A stretch of 64,000 nt of DNA, taken from Bactericera cockerelli. Lineage: Eukaryota > Arthropoda > Insecta > Hemiptera > Triozidae. This document shows, piece by piece, positions 21,381 to 32,154 of the stretch; position 1 is the stretch's first letter, and the number at the start of each line of letters is the position of its first letter. The DNA is taken from contig CM044959.1 of assembly GCA_024516035.1 (NCBI GenBank), positions 20,170,525 through 20,234,524 on the forward strand, written 5' to 3'. Below the pieces are notes generated by a model. That model was not told the origin of the DNA, made no database searches, and was given only the letters and a program-made list of their open reading frames with translations. Position numbers and translations under genes: made by a program.

Positions 21381-23544
21381 CAGTATGTTTCAGAAAAGGT
21401 GGCCACCCCCTCGTAACTTTTGAACGCGAAGGAATTTTTCAATTCTGTAAAGTCCTAGGTATAGGAAGTGCCCTATGGCCCATCCTGTGGTCATATTTAT
21501 TTTTGGCCCCGGTCGGCCCTTCCGGCTTTTAGGCCATATTTTTTCATTTTTCTCGCGAATTTTTAAATGGAATGCCATATTTTTTATTCCTGTTAATGAA
21601 AGTCTAAGTTAGGCTGAGTATAATGAGCTTTTAAATTTTTCAAAACCTTATCAGGGGCGGAGCTAGTAGGGTGCAAGTTTCAGAACTGTTACACCTGTAT
21701 TTCAGCGTTAGTTAGATTTTTTACTACTTTTTTTATGTTCATAGGTTCAAAATATTGTTTTACACCATATGAAATCAAAAAAATATTCTTGTTTACTTCT
21801 AATCAGGGTCATAGTAAGGTTTTTGTAAAAGTACTTTTTTTCTCACGTCAATTTTTCCGTAAATTAATGGTGTTCTCGAAATTGGCATTTTTAGAGGTGA
21901 AAGTCTGCAGTGACATATGTTTTTTATGCTTGAAATCGAAAGAAAACTTAACGGAGAAGCGATTAAGATCATAAAAAAAGCCATTTAACCTGCTAGTTTT
22001 TTCACGACAGTGCCCGGTAAAGTGGGTGAATTTCGTATTGGATTTTTTTGTTGTTGAGGAAACACAATTGACATAGAAAATAAATAATACCTAATAAGGG
22101 AATAATACTTCAAATAACATAACTAAATGCGAAATTAAATGAAGATTATTTCTTCTAAATCATTTTTTTTTTTCTCTCTCTTTTTTCTCTCTCTCTTTTT
22201 CTCTCTCTCTTCTCCTCTTTAAAATAATTGAATTGGTTTAATTTTCACCCTCAAGAGTTTGGTACTTGACCTGGTATTTTTTTCTCTTAAATTTCGAGAT
22301 AATTAGATTTTTATTTAGAGACCTGGTATTCATTACTAGCAACACCAGTATGATTTTTTTTAAATTTGGGTTTAATATCGCGTTTCAACTGCATGGTCAT
22401 ATCATAACGGGGGTGTTACATTCCATTAGCAAGAAACTCACCAACCTCCTAAACACATTTATCTCACCCAGCCTGGGTTAGGCCGGAATGCCAGCATCAC
22501 GAAGTCTTCTCCTCGCTGGACGTTGCTTAACTTCGGTGATCCTACAAGAATCGTTGCATTCAAAGCGCCATCGGACTGACTCCAGAATTATTGACAATGT
22601 GTTTTCTACAGATTTTACCAACTTACCAACTAAAATTGTCTCAAGAGGGGACCCCTAGGCCGACTTTAGAATCAGCATTATCCGATAATTATTTTTGATA
22701 CAACTTGAACTTTGAAAAGTGAAAAAAAGAGAGAGAGAGAAAAAAAAAAATATCCGGCACTGATTTAGAAGAAATAATTTTCATTTAATTTCGCATTTAG
22801 TTATGTTCATTGAAGTAATATTCCCTTATTAGATATTATTTATTTTCTATGCCAATTGTGTTTCCTCAACAACAAAAAAAAATCCAATACGAAATTCTCC
22901 CACTTTACCGGACACTGTCGTGAAAAAACTAGCAGGTTAAATGGCTTTTTTTATGATTTTAATCGCTTCTCCGTTAAGTTTTCTTTCGATTTCAAGCATA
23001 AAAAACATATGTCACTGCAGACTTTCACCTCTAAAAATGCCAATTTCGAGAACACCATTAATTTACGGAAAAATTGACGTGAGAAAAAAAGTACTTTTAC
23101 AAAAACCTTACTTTGACCCTGATTAGAAGTAAACAAGAATATTTTTTTGATATCATATGGTGTAAAACAATATTTTGAACCTATGAACATAAAAAAAAAC
23201 TAAAAAATCTAAGTAACGCTGAAATACAGGGTGTAACAGTTTTGAAACTTGCACCCTACCAGCTCCGCCCCTGATAAGGTTTTTGAAAATTTTAAAAGCT
23301 CATTATACTCAGCCTAACTTGGACTTTAATTAACAGGAATAAAAAATATAGCATTCCATTTGAAATTCGCGAGAAAAATGAAAAAATATGGCCTAAAAGC
23401 CGGAAGGGCCGACCGGGGCCAAAAATAAATAAAGCCACAGGATGGGCCATAGGGCACTTCCTATACCTAGGACTTTACAGAATTGAAAAATTCCTTCGTG
23501 TTCAAAAGTTACGAGGGGGTGGCCACCTTTTCTGAAACATACTG
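21381..23544. mobile_element. Foldback DNA transposon, 2.16 kb (Tc1/mariner-like ends)
   Basis: The left end CAGTATGTTTCAGAAAAGGT is mirrored by the right end ACCTTTTCTGAAACATACTG. The arms (about 21381-22165 and 22763-23544) stay closely similar, so equal frames appear on opposite strands, such as 21799-21984 (-) and 22941-23126 (+). TA flanks both ends, as in Tc1/mariner insertions. The loop (about 22166-22762) holds CT/GA-rich tracts and an inverted 5S-like SINE. No transposase homology was recognised, so it would depend on an outside enzyme. A small break in the inner arms is marked by opposite CT and GA tracts, which may extend the palindrome. Confidence 0.88.
22386..22567 (-). repeat. 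5S-like SINE inside the foldback loop
   Basis: The minus strand shows the 5S-like head (CGATTCTTGTAGGATCACCG and AAGTTAAGCAACGTCCAGCG) and the SINE body down to ATATGACCATGCAGTTG at 22386. It has no mirror partner in the palindrome, so it inserted in the loop or was captured there. Confidence 0.75.
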
Positions 23545-23548
23545 TATA

Positions 23549-24410
23549 CAGGGTGGGGCAAAAGTCTGGAAACCCCTGAATGACTTTCGAATGGCTTCTT
23601 CGGTAAAATTAAAATTTTGTAAGGTAAACCGGGGTAATAAGACCTTCCCTTAGAGTGGGGTCGATTTTTTATTACCGGCCCCCATGTCGGGGCCAGGGGG
23701 GCCAACTTCATTTTTTTAAATTGGAACCCCAACCTTGCGATACATTTTTGAAAAGGTCTTTAAATAAGAAATACATTGGTGTAAATTTTATTTTTTTAAT
23801 ATAAACTGTTTGAAAATGGCGTCCAACTTTGTGTATGCAGTAAAGTCTGGAAACCCCTGAATATCTTTCGAAAGGGCTTTCTCAGTAACTTTTAAAACTA
23901 TTCACGGTAGGTCGGGGTAATTAGACCTTATATTAGAATGGGACCGCTTTTTTTTACCGGCCCCAATGTCGGGGCCAGGGAGGCCAACTTCATTTTTTTA
24001 AATACGAAACCCCACCTTGCGATACATTTTTGGAAAGGTCTAATTACCCCGACTTACCGTACACAATTTTAAATTTACCGAGAAAGCCCTTTCGAAAGAT
24101 ATTCAGGGGTTTCCAGACTTTACTGCATACACAAAGTTGGACGCCATTTGCAAACAGTTTATATTAAAAAATAAAATTTACACTTTAAAATCTTATTTAA
24201 AGAACTTTCCAAAAATGTATCGCAAGGTGGGGGTTTGTATTTAAAAAAATGAAGTTGGCCCCCTTGGCCCCAACATGGGGGCCGGTAACAAAAATCGACC
24301 CCACTCTAAACGAAGGTCTTATTAGACTGGTTTACCTTACAAAATTTTAATTTCACCGAAGAAGCCATTCGAAAGTTATTCAGGGGTTTCCAGACTTTTG
24401 CCCCACCCTG
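23549..24410. mobile_element. Foldback element, 0.86 kb, each arm internally duplicated
   Basis: Ends CAGGGTGGGGCAAAAGTCTG and its reverse complement are flanked by TA. The axis lies near 23980, giving arms of about 430 bp. Inside each arm the block AAAGTCTGGAAACCCCTGAA recurs (23563 and 23845 on the left; mirrored near 24120 and 24395), so the element holds four related copies of its own end. A homologous element starts at 63241. No coding potential. It directly abuts the foldback at 21381-23544. Confidence 0.88.
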
Positions 24411-24876
24411 TATATTATTATATACAACTGATCAAATATTATTTGATCAGTTGAATCAGGTATAAATATATTATGTAATTACACTTGAATTCAATATAAG
24501 TATTTCTAGTTACTAAAGGTCTTAGTAAACAACAGAAACCATTAAAACGAAAACTTACAAAAGTTTAGAAATAGCACTGGTCTCCTCTTGTACCTGTTTG
24601 TTATCATTGGAGTATCTCGGTACCTACATGTAGCTGTGGCAACTTCAACAGAATGAACTTCAGGTTGAAAGGAATTTTCTTTCATTTAGAATGCTTTTAT
24701 AAAACTAATAAAAGTTGTTAATTAAACGAAACAATGAAGTTGGTTAAACAGATACCGCTGATAATAAAACTTTCACCACAGAATAAAAATCTAATTTCTG
24801 CAGAGGAAAGTAAGGAGTGAGTAGATACCAGATACTGTTCTTATTTACAATATTATCTCTTTAGTGGAAGGTAACC
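24411..24876. other. No gene seen
   Basis: Contains a small palindrome (AACTGATCAAATATTATTTG, mirrored to about 24455). Otherwise AT-rich and unremarkable. Confidence 0.4.
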
Positions 24877-24998
24877 AACCACCAGGCGAGGTCAATTTCT
24901 ACCACCTAACCCTCAGAGTCTTACTATTATGTGATCACAAACTCACATTAATGAGGAAAAATCCATGCACTGGGTGGGATTCGATTAGGTAAGTACGG
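24877..24998 (-). repeat. SINE-like repeat, family F
   Basis: Inverted partial copy of the repeat at 9188-9377. The pieces GTGGTAGAAATTGACCTCGC (minus strand) and the following TAAGACTCTGAGGGTTA are shared. A degenerate B-box-like GATTCGATT lies at 24979. Confidence 0.5.
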
Positions 24999-25124
24999 AA
25001 CTTTAGGTAGTTCCTTCATCATTATGAGGTAGGTAAGCAAGCTTTGCTGAATCATTATTCGTCGCGACTTGTACGACTCGAAGCTCAACCTTCTGATTAC
25101 GAGCACACATTGTTACTGATATTT

Positions 25125-25212
25125 TTTTTACATCCGATTTAGTATAAAATCTCAAAATTGCCAAGTGTACACAATGTGAACCAATCACGAGGAATTTGAG
25201 TCCATAATTCAC
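25125..25212 (-). repeat. Fragment of repeat family H
   Basis: The minus strand matches the start of family H (GGACTCAAATTCCTCGTGAT, then CACATTGTGTACACTTGGCA). Only about 90 bp remain. Confidence 0.6.
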
Positions 25213-25234
25213 TCACAACTCACAAATCAGCTGC

Positions 25235-25272
25235 TCAAATTAATCTTATCTAGCCTGAGTGGAGCCGGGCGT
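25235..25272 (-). repeat. 5S-like SINE, tiny body fragment
   Basis: The minus strand reads CCGGCTCCACTCAGGCTAGAT, matching the SINE body segment that follows its 5S-like head. Too short to be certain. Confidence 0.4.
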
Positions 25273-25328
25273 CCAAGTACTAAGTTATAGCTACTGATAT
25301 TGATGCAGGTCATAAAAATAAATAAAGA

Positions 25329-25440
25329 CCGACCTCAGTAGCTTGGACTCGTGGCCCTGAGCCTGGAGGTCGAGTTTCAAGTCTCAAGCATTGAAGAAAA
25401 TTGAAATGCGGTTTTTCAGTAATTGTGAATTAGTGACATC
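25329..25440 (+). repeat. tRNA-like SINE copy, family D (degenerate)
   Basis: Begins CCGACCTCAGTAGCTTGGAC and keeps CCTGGAGGTCGAGTTTCAAG. The tail diverges into CAGTAATTGTGAATTAGTGA. Confidence 0.55.
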
Positions 25441-25904
25441 ATTATTGTGACTAAGAAATAATCATGTATGACCTGTGACGTATAGAAAGCATTGTAAAGG
25501 GTCACTTCTTATAAAATAAGGAAAATCAAAAGTTCTTCCTGCTCATTCATGTTTCAGCAACCTTTCGACGGCGCCTCTGAGAGATAGCGGGAATCACGTA
25601 GGGGCACTTGATAACGTTTTTCTAATTTGCTTTCGCCCTGAGATACCTCCCCGGCGGGCGAGTATAAATTGGAGCTGAAAGAAGATCTTGCTTTCCAGTG
25701 TGAGCGGAATGTTAATCAGATTGTTAACAACTTGAGGCAGGGCCGTGATTGGGAGACAGAAACGGTTCAGTACTTTAGTCAAACGATTGAAATAGAGATA
25801 AAAATATATACTTTATTTGGTCTAACATCAACATTACTCACTTGGTAAGTGATCAACACTTGGTAAGTAATCATAATTAGTAAATTTTAAATGTTCAATT
25901 CAAT
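25441..25904. other. No gene seen
   Basis: Spacer with somewhat higher G+C at 25560-25760, without recognisable genes. Confidence 0.4.
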
Positions 25905-26085
25905 TGGGGAACCCGGCCCCAATTTTCCGGTATTTTGGAGGGTTCCGCCTAGACTAACTTTTTTACTATTCATCTTAGTATGTGGTTTTGACATATCAAA
26001 TCCAATGATTTTGAAGTGCTGATTGCGAATTTCATATTGGTTTTTAGCTAACTGTTACCGTTGAGCCAATTCAATTTAGTAAATT
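25905..26085 (+). repeat. 3' portion of repeat family A
   Basis: Shares CCCGGCCCCAATTTTCCGGT, CCTAGACTAACTTTTTTACT and TTTGACATATCAAATCCAAT with the copy at 27670-28350. The 5' two-thirds, with the CTGT tract, are missing. Confidence 0.65.
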
Positions 26086-26827
26086 ATCGGTGCATATACG
26101 AGTATATTACCAATAAAATACATAAACACGCTCGTGTACTAGGTTGTAAACATAGTTAAATAATATTTTATTTGGTGACTTTGAACAAAGGGTTGAGTGA
26201 CAGCTCTAAACATGCCTTCAGCTCTACCTAGTTTTCTTCTCAGAATAATATAGCAGGCCCCCTGATGAAAATCACAGCAACAAGCCTGATAATGTAAGAT
26301 GATTATTTTTGGTGTTGTATTACAAAAAGTCATAAAACGTAGACATTTTAAATCTCATGTTTCATTTTGAAGCACATCTCTGTGAGAAAGGCCTTGATAT
26401 GTGTACTAATAGCCTTTTAAGTCTGTGATACAATCAAAATTTGATATTTCCAAAACTCAAAGACTTATTTGACAGCAAGAGAAAATATTGTTTAAGGCTA
26501 TTTTGTTTCAAGTCATTAGAAATTGACAGGGATAATTATGTCACGTTTCATTTTTACTGTTGATCTACATAGTTCAGTAATCTGAAATAGCTCAGCCTTT
26601 AGTGATAGATAAGTATGTAGTTATGTACCTATACTCTACAGTCTACACTAAACTAATCTACCTATTTATTGGTGGTTCTTCGAAAGAAAAAATAATGAAA
26701 TGATGTGAACAGTTCAAAAGAATAAGTATACCTATTTTTTTCAATTTTTTGTTATTGTTGTAAAAAACACCAACTGTATAGGAACTTAGGTAACACTAAT
26801 CAATTTTATTGTTTGACAACATTTTGA
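26086..26827. other. No gene seen
   Basis: AT-rich spacer; nothing recognised. Confidence 0.4.
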
Positions 26828-27170
26828 CAGCCTCCGTGGCGTAATGGTTGTGACTACTGCCCGTAGTACAGAGTTCCCGAGTTCAACTCCCGGCTGGGGC
26901 AGACTTTTCGAAGAAAATTCTGTTCCATCCAAATACGTGAGGCTGCCATTTCCGGCCCTACCCAGGCTGGGTGAGGTTAATGTGGGTAGCTGGTACGATT
27001 CCCAGCGAATGGAGGGTAAAACCCCCGTCCTAATCCAGGACGTTAAATCAAATAGAATCGTTGGCGTTAGGAAGGGCATCCAGCCGTAAAAAAATGTGCC
27101 AAAACCAATCAACCTCAACCATGAGGTTGAACAACGTCGACCCTGCTTGAGCGGGATAAGACAGAGTAAA
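26828..27170 (+). repeat. tRNA-derived SINE, family C, long copy
   Basis: Head with A-box region GTGGCGTAATGGTTGTGAC and B-box GAGTTCAACTCCCGG, then a body with CTACCCAGGCTGGGTGAGGT, a segment AGGGCATCCAGCCGT and a 3' part with CAACCATGAGGTTGAACAAC. The body stretch CAGGCTGGGTGAGGT...GAATGGAGGGTAAAACCC is also found in the 5S-like SINEs, so two families with different heads share a central domain. Other copies: 45969-46200 and, 3' part only, 61018-61230. Confidence 0.85.
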
Positions 27171-27669
27171 AGAAGAACAAGAAATATTTTACACAAAACA
27201 ATGTCGGTATTGTGTAAACAAAATTATGCTTTTCTGTGACACAGCGACAACCAGCAGAATCATAGAACTGTTTGGATATGTTAATGAGAAGACTCTCAGA
27301 ATTCGGTTTCCATCAATTCATATACATGATTGCGGCGTGTGCCACTGTACAAGATCAACTTAACCAAGACGCAATGCTATACCTGTGGACCCAAGCCACC
27401 TGTCTGACGGTTATTGAGACGCCTCAATAAATAATTACACGTCACGTTGCATCTCATTAAATAAACAAAATGGCGGATGTGACACCAACATTCTGTGAAA
27501 TCCGAACAAAACGAACCTTTGTCCTATGCTCTCTCTCTTCCTCTATGTATTCTTCAATGCATAATATTATTATCCTACAATCTCTCTGTCTCCTTTTTCT
27601 CTCCACTGGCTTTCCATTTCTCTCACACGTTGTGTCTACATACTAGGTGATACATAAGAGGTATGTTTT
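27171..27669. other. No gene seen
   Basis: Spacer with a CT-rich stretch at 27528-27625; nothing recognised. Confidence 0.4.
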
Positions 27670-27801
27670 TTTACTTTCCTTATCCTATAATAAGGAAAGT
27701 ATTGTATTCGTCGAAAATTTGACCTACCCAGTTTTTCACATTTCTGGACGAATCATAGCCTCAGGATACCAAAAAAGTTGTTTTCAGCCATTGGTCCGTG
27801 C

Positions 27802-27863
<62 letters not shown>

Positions 27864-28350
27864 AAACAGGATATCTCAAGAACGGTAAAAGCTAGAGACT
27901 TGAAATTTGGTATGCAAATCAATATTATGCACCAGACGAACCACGAAACTTTTGGTTGAAATCGGCCGCAAAATGCGGCCGCAGGGCCGCAAATATTGGC
28001 CGCAAGCGCCGCTTCTATGAATTGGTTAAAGATACAAAAAAAGTTACAGAACAACATTTTCTTAGATTAAAAAAATAATAGGGGTCTCTTCTTATCATTT
28101 TTTTGATATCTTGAACTTTTTGGACCTCGGCCCCAATTTACCGGTATTTTGGGGGGGACCCGCTCAGACTAACTTTTTTATTATTCATCCTAGATGGGGA
28201 TTGTGACATATCAAATCCAATGATTTTGAGGTGCTGATTACGAATTTGGCTTTGATTTTTAGCTCACTGTTACCTTTGAGTCACCAGTGGCTTTTGGTAC
28301 TGTTCCCATTCCTAATATGATAAGGAAAGTCGTGTGATGTTTACACCAGA
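27670..28350 (+). repeat. Interspersed repeat family A, longest copy
   Basis: Starts TTACTTTCCTTATCCTATAA and ends GAAAGTCGTGTGATGTTTAC. A (CTGT)n tract occupies 27802-27862, followed by ATCTCAAGAACGGTAAAAGC and GGCCGCA-rich sequence. Other copies or pieces: 113-225, 25905-26085, 29960-30352 and 56945-57256. Overlapping reading frames are products of the CTGT tract and not genes. The origin is unknown; the style (a SCRCATTTGG-type text with GACA/TCTG tracts) recalls non-autonomous repeats common in invertebrates. Confidence 0.8.
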
Positions 28351-28544
28351 TTTTTTCCTTTTTTTTGCCTTTAAAACGAGCTTTCCATACTTATTTAATG
28401 TACTTTCTCTCCTGCTTTACATCCTTCTCTATATTTTCCTCCCACTACATCGCAAATTCTATAAATTTATCTACCCTTGTGGCATTTTCCATATCTTTCT
28501 GGTGTCGCTCAACATTTTTCCCTTCCTTAACATATTTGCTAAGC
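28351..28544. other. T-rich spacer, no gene seen
   Basis: Pyrimidine-rich DNA leading into a CT microsatellite. Long hydrophobic frames (28334-28822, 28365-29129) come from this composition and from the CT tract. Confidence 0.5.
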
Positions 28545-28693
28545 ATCTCTCTTTATCTCTCTCTCTCTCTCTCTATCTGTCTCTTATTCTCTTTCTCTCT
28601 CTCTCCCTCTCTCTCTGTCTCTGGCTCTTTCTCTTTCTCTCTCTCTCTCTATGTCTCTTATTCTCTTTCTCTCTCTCCCTCTCTCTCTGTCTT

Positions 28694-28724
<31 letters not shown>

Positions 28725-28742
28725 ATTCCTCTCTCTCTCTCC
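28545..28742. repeat. Imperfect (CT)n microsatellite
   Basis: About 200 bp of CTCTCT with TCTGTCT and TTCTCTTT interruptions. Confidence 0.9.
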
Positions 28743-28988
28743 AAGATTATTTATGCAAAGTCATTTTTATCTTCTTATGTGGATTTCGTCTTTTCCTTCT
28801 GCTTTCTCACACCATTTTGTAGGAACCTCTCCGCAACACTGCAACCCCTCCTGACTTGTCTCCTTTATTATTCATCTCTCCTACTCAATCTCTATATTCT
28901 TCTCTCTACTTCTTATTCTTTTTCTCTTTCTCTTGCTTCTTCTGTTTCTCTATCCCTCTATTATTTATCTAACAAAAAAAAAACTTGG
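28743..28988. other. Pyrimidine-rich spacer, no gene seen
   Basis: Continues the CT bias of the microsatellite; nothing recognised. Confidence 0.4.
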
Positions 28989-29222
28989 GCTAGCGTCGAT
29001 GGCACGTTGAATACACCAGTTCTCATCACTGAAGATAAGCAACGTCCAGCGATGCTAGGACTTGGATGGGTGGCCATTCAAATTTGGTGCTGGTCCCGGC
29101 CCCAGTCAAGCTGGGTGAGGTTTATTTGAGTAGCTGCTTTGAGGGTTTCCCACGAATGCAGGATAATGGTCATGCGGTTGAATGTGACGTCAAAAACAAA
29201 TTAATAAAAATAATTATAAAAA
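28989..29222 (+). repeat. 5S-rRNA-like SINE copy
   Basis: Head GCTAGCGTCGATGGCACGTT with ACACCAGTTCTCATCACTGA and GGACTTGGATGGGTGGCC, then the body with CAAGCTGGGTGAGGTTTATT. The end GTTGAATGTGACGTCAAAAA is diverged and the tail is A-rich, not pure A. Older than the copy at 16759. Confidence 0.8.
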
Positions 29223-29959
29223 AAATATACTAACTATCTATTTCTTACTTATTTTCATCGACTGCAACTCCTTGCAAGTTTCTCTCAATTAAAATGAAAT
29301 TGTTTCTTCTGTTTATCTTTCAAATTTATTCATCATCCGTTTCTATTCTCTTATTTTTGTCTTTCCGTTTCTCTTTGCTCTTCTCCCCGCTACCTTTGAA
29401 ATCGTCCGTTTCCATCTCCTTTCCCCGTTGTTCCTGCTTTGTCTAGTTCCTCTCTCCATCCTTCTTTAGTTTCATCATTATCTCGCGTTACCGCTGTCTC
29501 TTGTTTCAAGCACACTTTCATTTTTTACGCTCTGGGTGGTTATGATAAAGAAAACCCTTGTGGGCGACATACAAAAGATTTAAATGTTCATGACGAAGGC
29601 TTTGAAGTTTCTCAGAGCGATAATGATTTTTTTTACAATTTGAATCATCCTGTCTAGGTATGTCAGTCAATATGTTGATTTTTAAATAATAATTTATTAT
29701 TGTACAAATACTATGTCAATTTATAATGTTATTCTTGTCCGGTTGATATTTAATTTTAAAATTTGTGAAAATATTACATTCCTAAGAAGCAAATTTGTTG
29801 ATGATTTTGGGACTAAAGTTCTTTCTAAATTTGGCTCTTTCTTATTAGGAATGTCGGAGTAAAAGGGTCATTAATAAAGCTATCCATCAAACTAGTAGGG
29901 ATTAGGGATAATTTAAAAATCGATCCTGTAATATTATGTATCTGTCTATCTCTATTCTT
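29223..29959. other. No gene seen
   Basis: AT-rich spacer. The 72-codon frame at 29439-29657 has no recognisable motif. Confidence 0.4.
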
Positions 29960-30352
29960 CCTTGGTATGGATAGTATTGTGTTCGTCGAGAATTTGACCT
30001 ACCCAGTTTTTCACATTTCTAGACGAATTATGGCCTCAGGTTCACAAAAAATTTGTTTTCGGCCATTGGTCCGTGCGTCCTTCTGTCTGTCTCTGAACAA
30101 GATAATTATCTCAAGAACGGTAAGAGCTCTCTAGTTTGAAATGAAAGTAGATCTTATATACAACACAAACCACCAAACTTTTTGTTGTAATCGGCCGCAA
30201 TCTGCGGCCGCAGGGCAGTAAAAAAGGGCCGCAAGGGTCGTTCCTTCGGATTGGTTAGAGACACGAAAAAAAGTTAGAGAACAACATTTTATTAGAATGA
30301 AAAAATATCAGGGGCTTACTCCGATATTTTTGTTGAATTTTTTGGAACCCAG
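29960..30352 (+). repeat. Repeat family A copy, running into the left 300-bp repeat
   Basis: Shares GTGTTCGTCGAGAATTTGAC, CCAGTTTTTCACATTTCTAG and GGCCATTGGTCCGTGCGTCC with 27670-28350, with a much shorter CTGT tract. Its 3' part (from CCCCAATTT at 30353) lies in the direct repeat described next, showing that the later LINE inserted within this family A copy. Confidence 0.75.
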
Positions 30353-30654
30353 CCCCAATTTGTCTATGTTCAGACTAGTTTATTAATACGTTAAAAGGTT
30401 TAGTTTGAAATATGAGGACTCCTACTTAAAACTCTTCACAGAAATCCGTAATCCATAAAAAAAAAAAAACATGAAACACACTCGGTATGGAGTGACGTTT
30501 CGTCAAATTAATTAGTTTCAGAACAAAACGGATTGTCAGGACGGTACTGAAAAGTCAACTCTCAATTCGATCAGAAACTAATTATTTGTAATCAAAAACA
30601 TCGCAAAATCATTCGAGCATTTTCAAATCTATTGTTTTAAAAAGGATGTTTTTC
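30353..30654 (+). repeat. Approximately 300-bp direct repeat, left copy (long target-site duplication)
   Basis: From CCCCAATTTGTCTATGTTCA to GGATGTTTTTC this matches 42314-42612 with only a few differences (for example AAGGTTT versus AAGCTTT, one A-run length, CGTAATCC versus CGTTATCC). The two copies sit exactly at the 5' and 3' ends of the RTE-like LINE. A long target-site duplication is the simplest reading. Confidence 0.85.
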
Positions 30655-31074
30655 TCTGGAGTGTTGGGAGTAGTTGTAGGTGTAGCACCTCTCATCCAAG
30701 ACGGCCGCACTGGTGCCTGCAGAAACAGACGCCAGTGGTTGAGGAGATTGGTCACCGCAGCTGCTTCAACTCTCACCTATGGTTCCAAGTTACCACACTC
30801 CGGGCAACTATATCGGTCTATAGGCAGAACTAGGTGAGGGGGTTGGGTGGGGCAGTCTAGGAAACCTAGATCCTGGCTCACTCAGCTTGGTTGGTAAGAT
30901 GTGGGAGTTATCGACCTAGGTCTGGTACTGATATCCCGTCGGTAGCAGCCACGCCCCCAGTTAGGAGGGGAATCTCACACACGAAACGGCAAGCTTGCAG
31001 GCCGTGAGGTGGCAGCCCCATCAGCAAGATCGGAGCAGGTGGCCTAATAAGCTGCTTGTTCTTAAATTGATATA
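30655..31074 (+). other. 5' region of the RTE-like LINE
   Basis: GC-richer than its surroundings, with segments such as GGCAAGCTTGCAGGCCGTGA. It ends where the foldback starts and continues on the other side at about 33329. The 63-codon frame at 30646-30837 is not recognised. Probably 5' UTR and promoter region. Confidence 0.6.
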
Positions 31075-31725
31075 CAGGGTGATCGAAACCACCCAGCCAC
31101 TATCTTTTTCTCGAGAACGGTTTGAGATAGGATCTTGAAACAAAAAATTGGTCCCCAATATGAAGTCTGAAGTTTTATGGGAAAATATTTTGAACCTCCG
31201 CCCACCGCCCCTAAGGGCGTTTTCAGGGGGGCACATGTCCGTTTCTCCCGAATTTTAAATGGAATGCATATTTTTTTATTTTACATTCAAAACATGCAAA
31301 GCAAGTTAGTAACACTAGTAAAAAGAAAAAAAATATTCCTTGGTTCGAGTCCCGAAAAAAACACGGTTTTTAGAAGAAAATAGACCCAGGTTGCGGAAGT
31401 CATTACGGGCACCCGGTAAACGTTGTGAATAAACTAAAAATGACAAAAAATAGGTAAAGTTCTCTTCTTTAATTTAATGTACTTGCTTTTATTCTTTAAG
31501 AAAGTCATAGGTCCTTAAATTGGTCATAAACTTTTTTCAGGTTCAAAATACCAAAAGTCCAGAAATTTAAATTCGACCCCCTATTTTTTTTCTTTCACAT
31601 AAAAGAAGAAAATAATTAGCATACAATGCAAAAAAAATTAACTCTCTGCGATTTTTTCCCTTAAAACGGCAGACGAATAACGTCTAAAATGCGTTCATTT
31701 CCGTGCGCGTGAGTCACGACACGAG

Positions 31726-31985
31726 TCCGTGCCTGAAGTTTGTATGTACGATGTAGGTAACTCACCTCTACAGATGTTCAAAAACACTACCCTCGGCTGC
31801 AATACATTTCCTCAGTATGCCAGGATAGGTGGCATGAACTCTCTCTCTAGCTCCTCAGGTGTAATGTTGCAGCAGATCCCAATGATGCGCACCTTCATAT
31901 TTTCCACATCTGTTGGACTGGTTTGGTATGTTAGATCTTTCACCTTTCCCCACAGGTAAAAATCCATGACGGTGAGGTCCAGGGT
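31726..31985 (-). pseudogene. Tc1/mariner transposase C-terminal fragment (left arm)
   Basis: On the minus strand the frame reads DLTVMDFYLWGKVKDLTYQ, followed by PTDVENMKVRIIG and a NITPEEL segment. That is the end of the DDE domain and the C-terminal helices of Tc1/mariner transposases; the Trp of FYLWG is intact here. A stop occurs soon after. It is the mirror image of 32412-32664 on the plus strand. Confidence 0.75.
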
Positions 31986-32154
31986 GCGGGCAGACGAAAA
32001 AAATTAACTTTCTGCGATGACCTCTGAAATGCGTTCTTTTTCATACGCGTGAGTCATGGCACGAGTCCGTGCCTGAAGCTTGTATGTACGATGTAGGTTA
32101 CTCACCTCTACAAAATTAGAAAAAGAACGACAACTGATGATAATAATTATTAAT

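Noticed and set aside
21799..23126. Identical 61-codon proteins on opposite strands, possibly a conserved small gene
   Set aside because: They are mirror images caused by the foldback arms. Frames on both strands of the arms are equally open, so no selection is visible.
27802..27862. CRISPR-like array
   Set aside because: Simple CTGT microsatellite with no spacers. The regular arrays at 908, 7350 and 19984 also lack unique spacers.
27761..28057. Minus-strand 98-codon frame
   Set aside because: Produced by the (CTGT)n tract and repeat family A; no independent coding evidence.
28334..29129. Long membrane-protein-like reading frames
   Set aside because: They arise from CT-rich microsatellite DNA and change to SINE sequence at the end.
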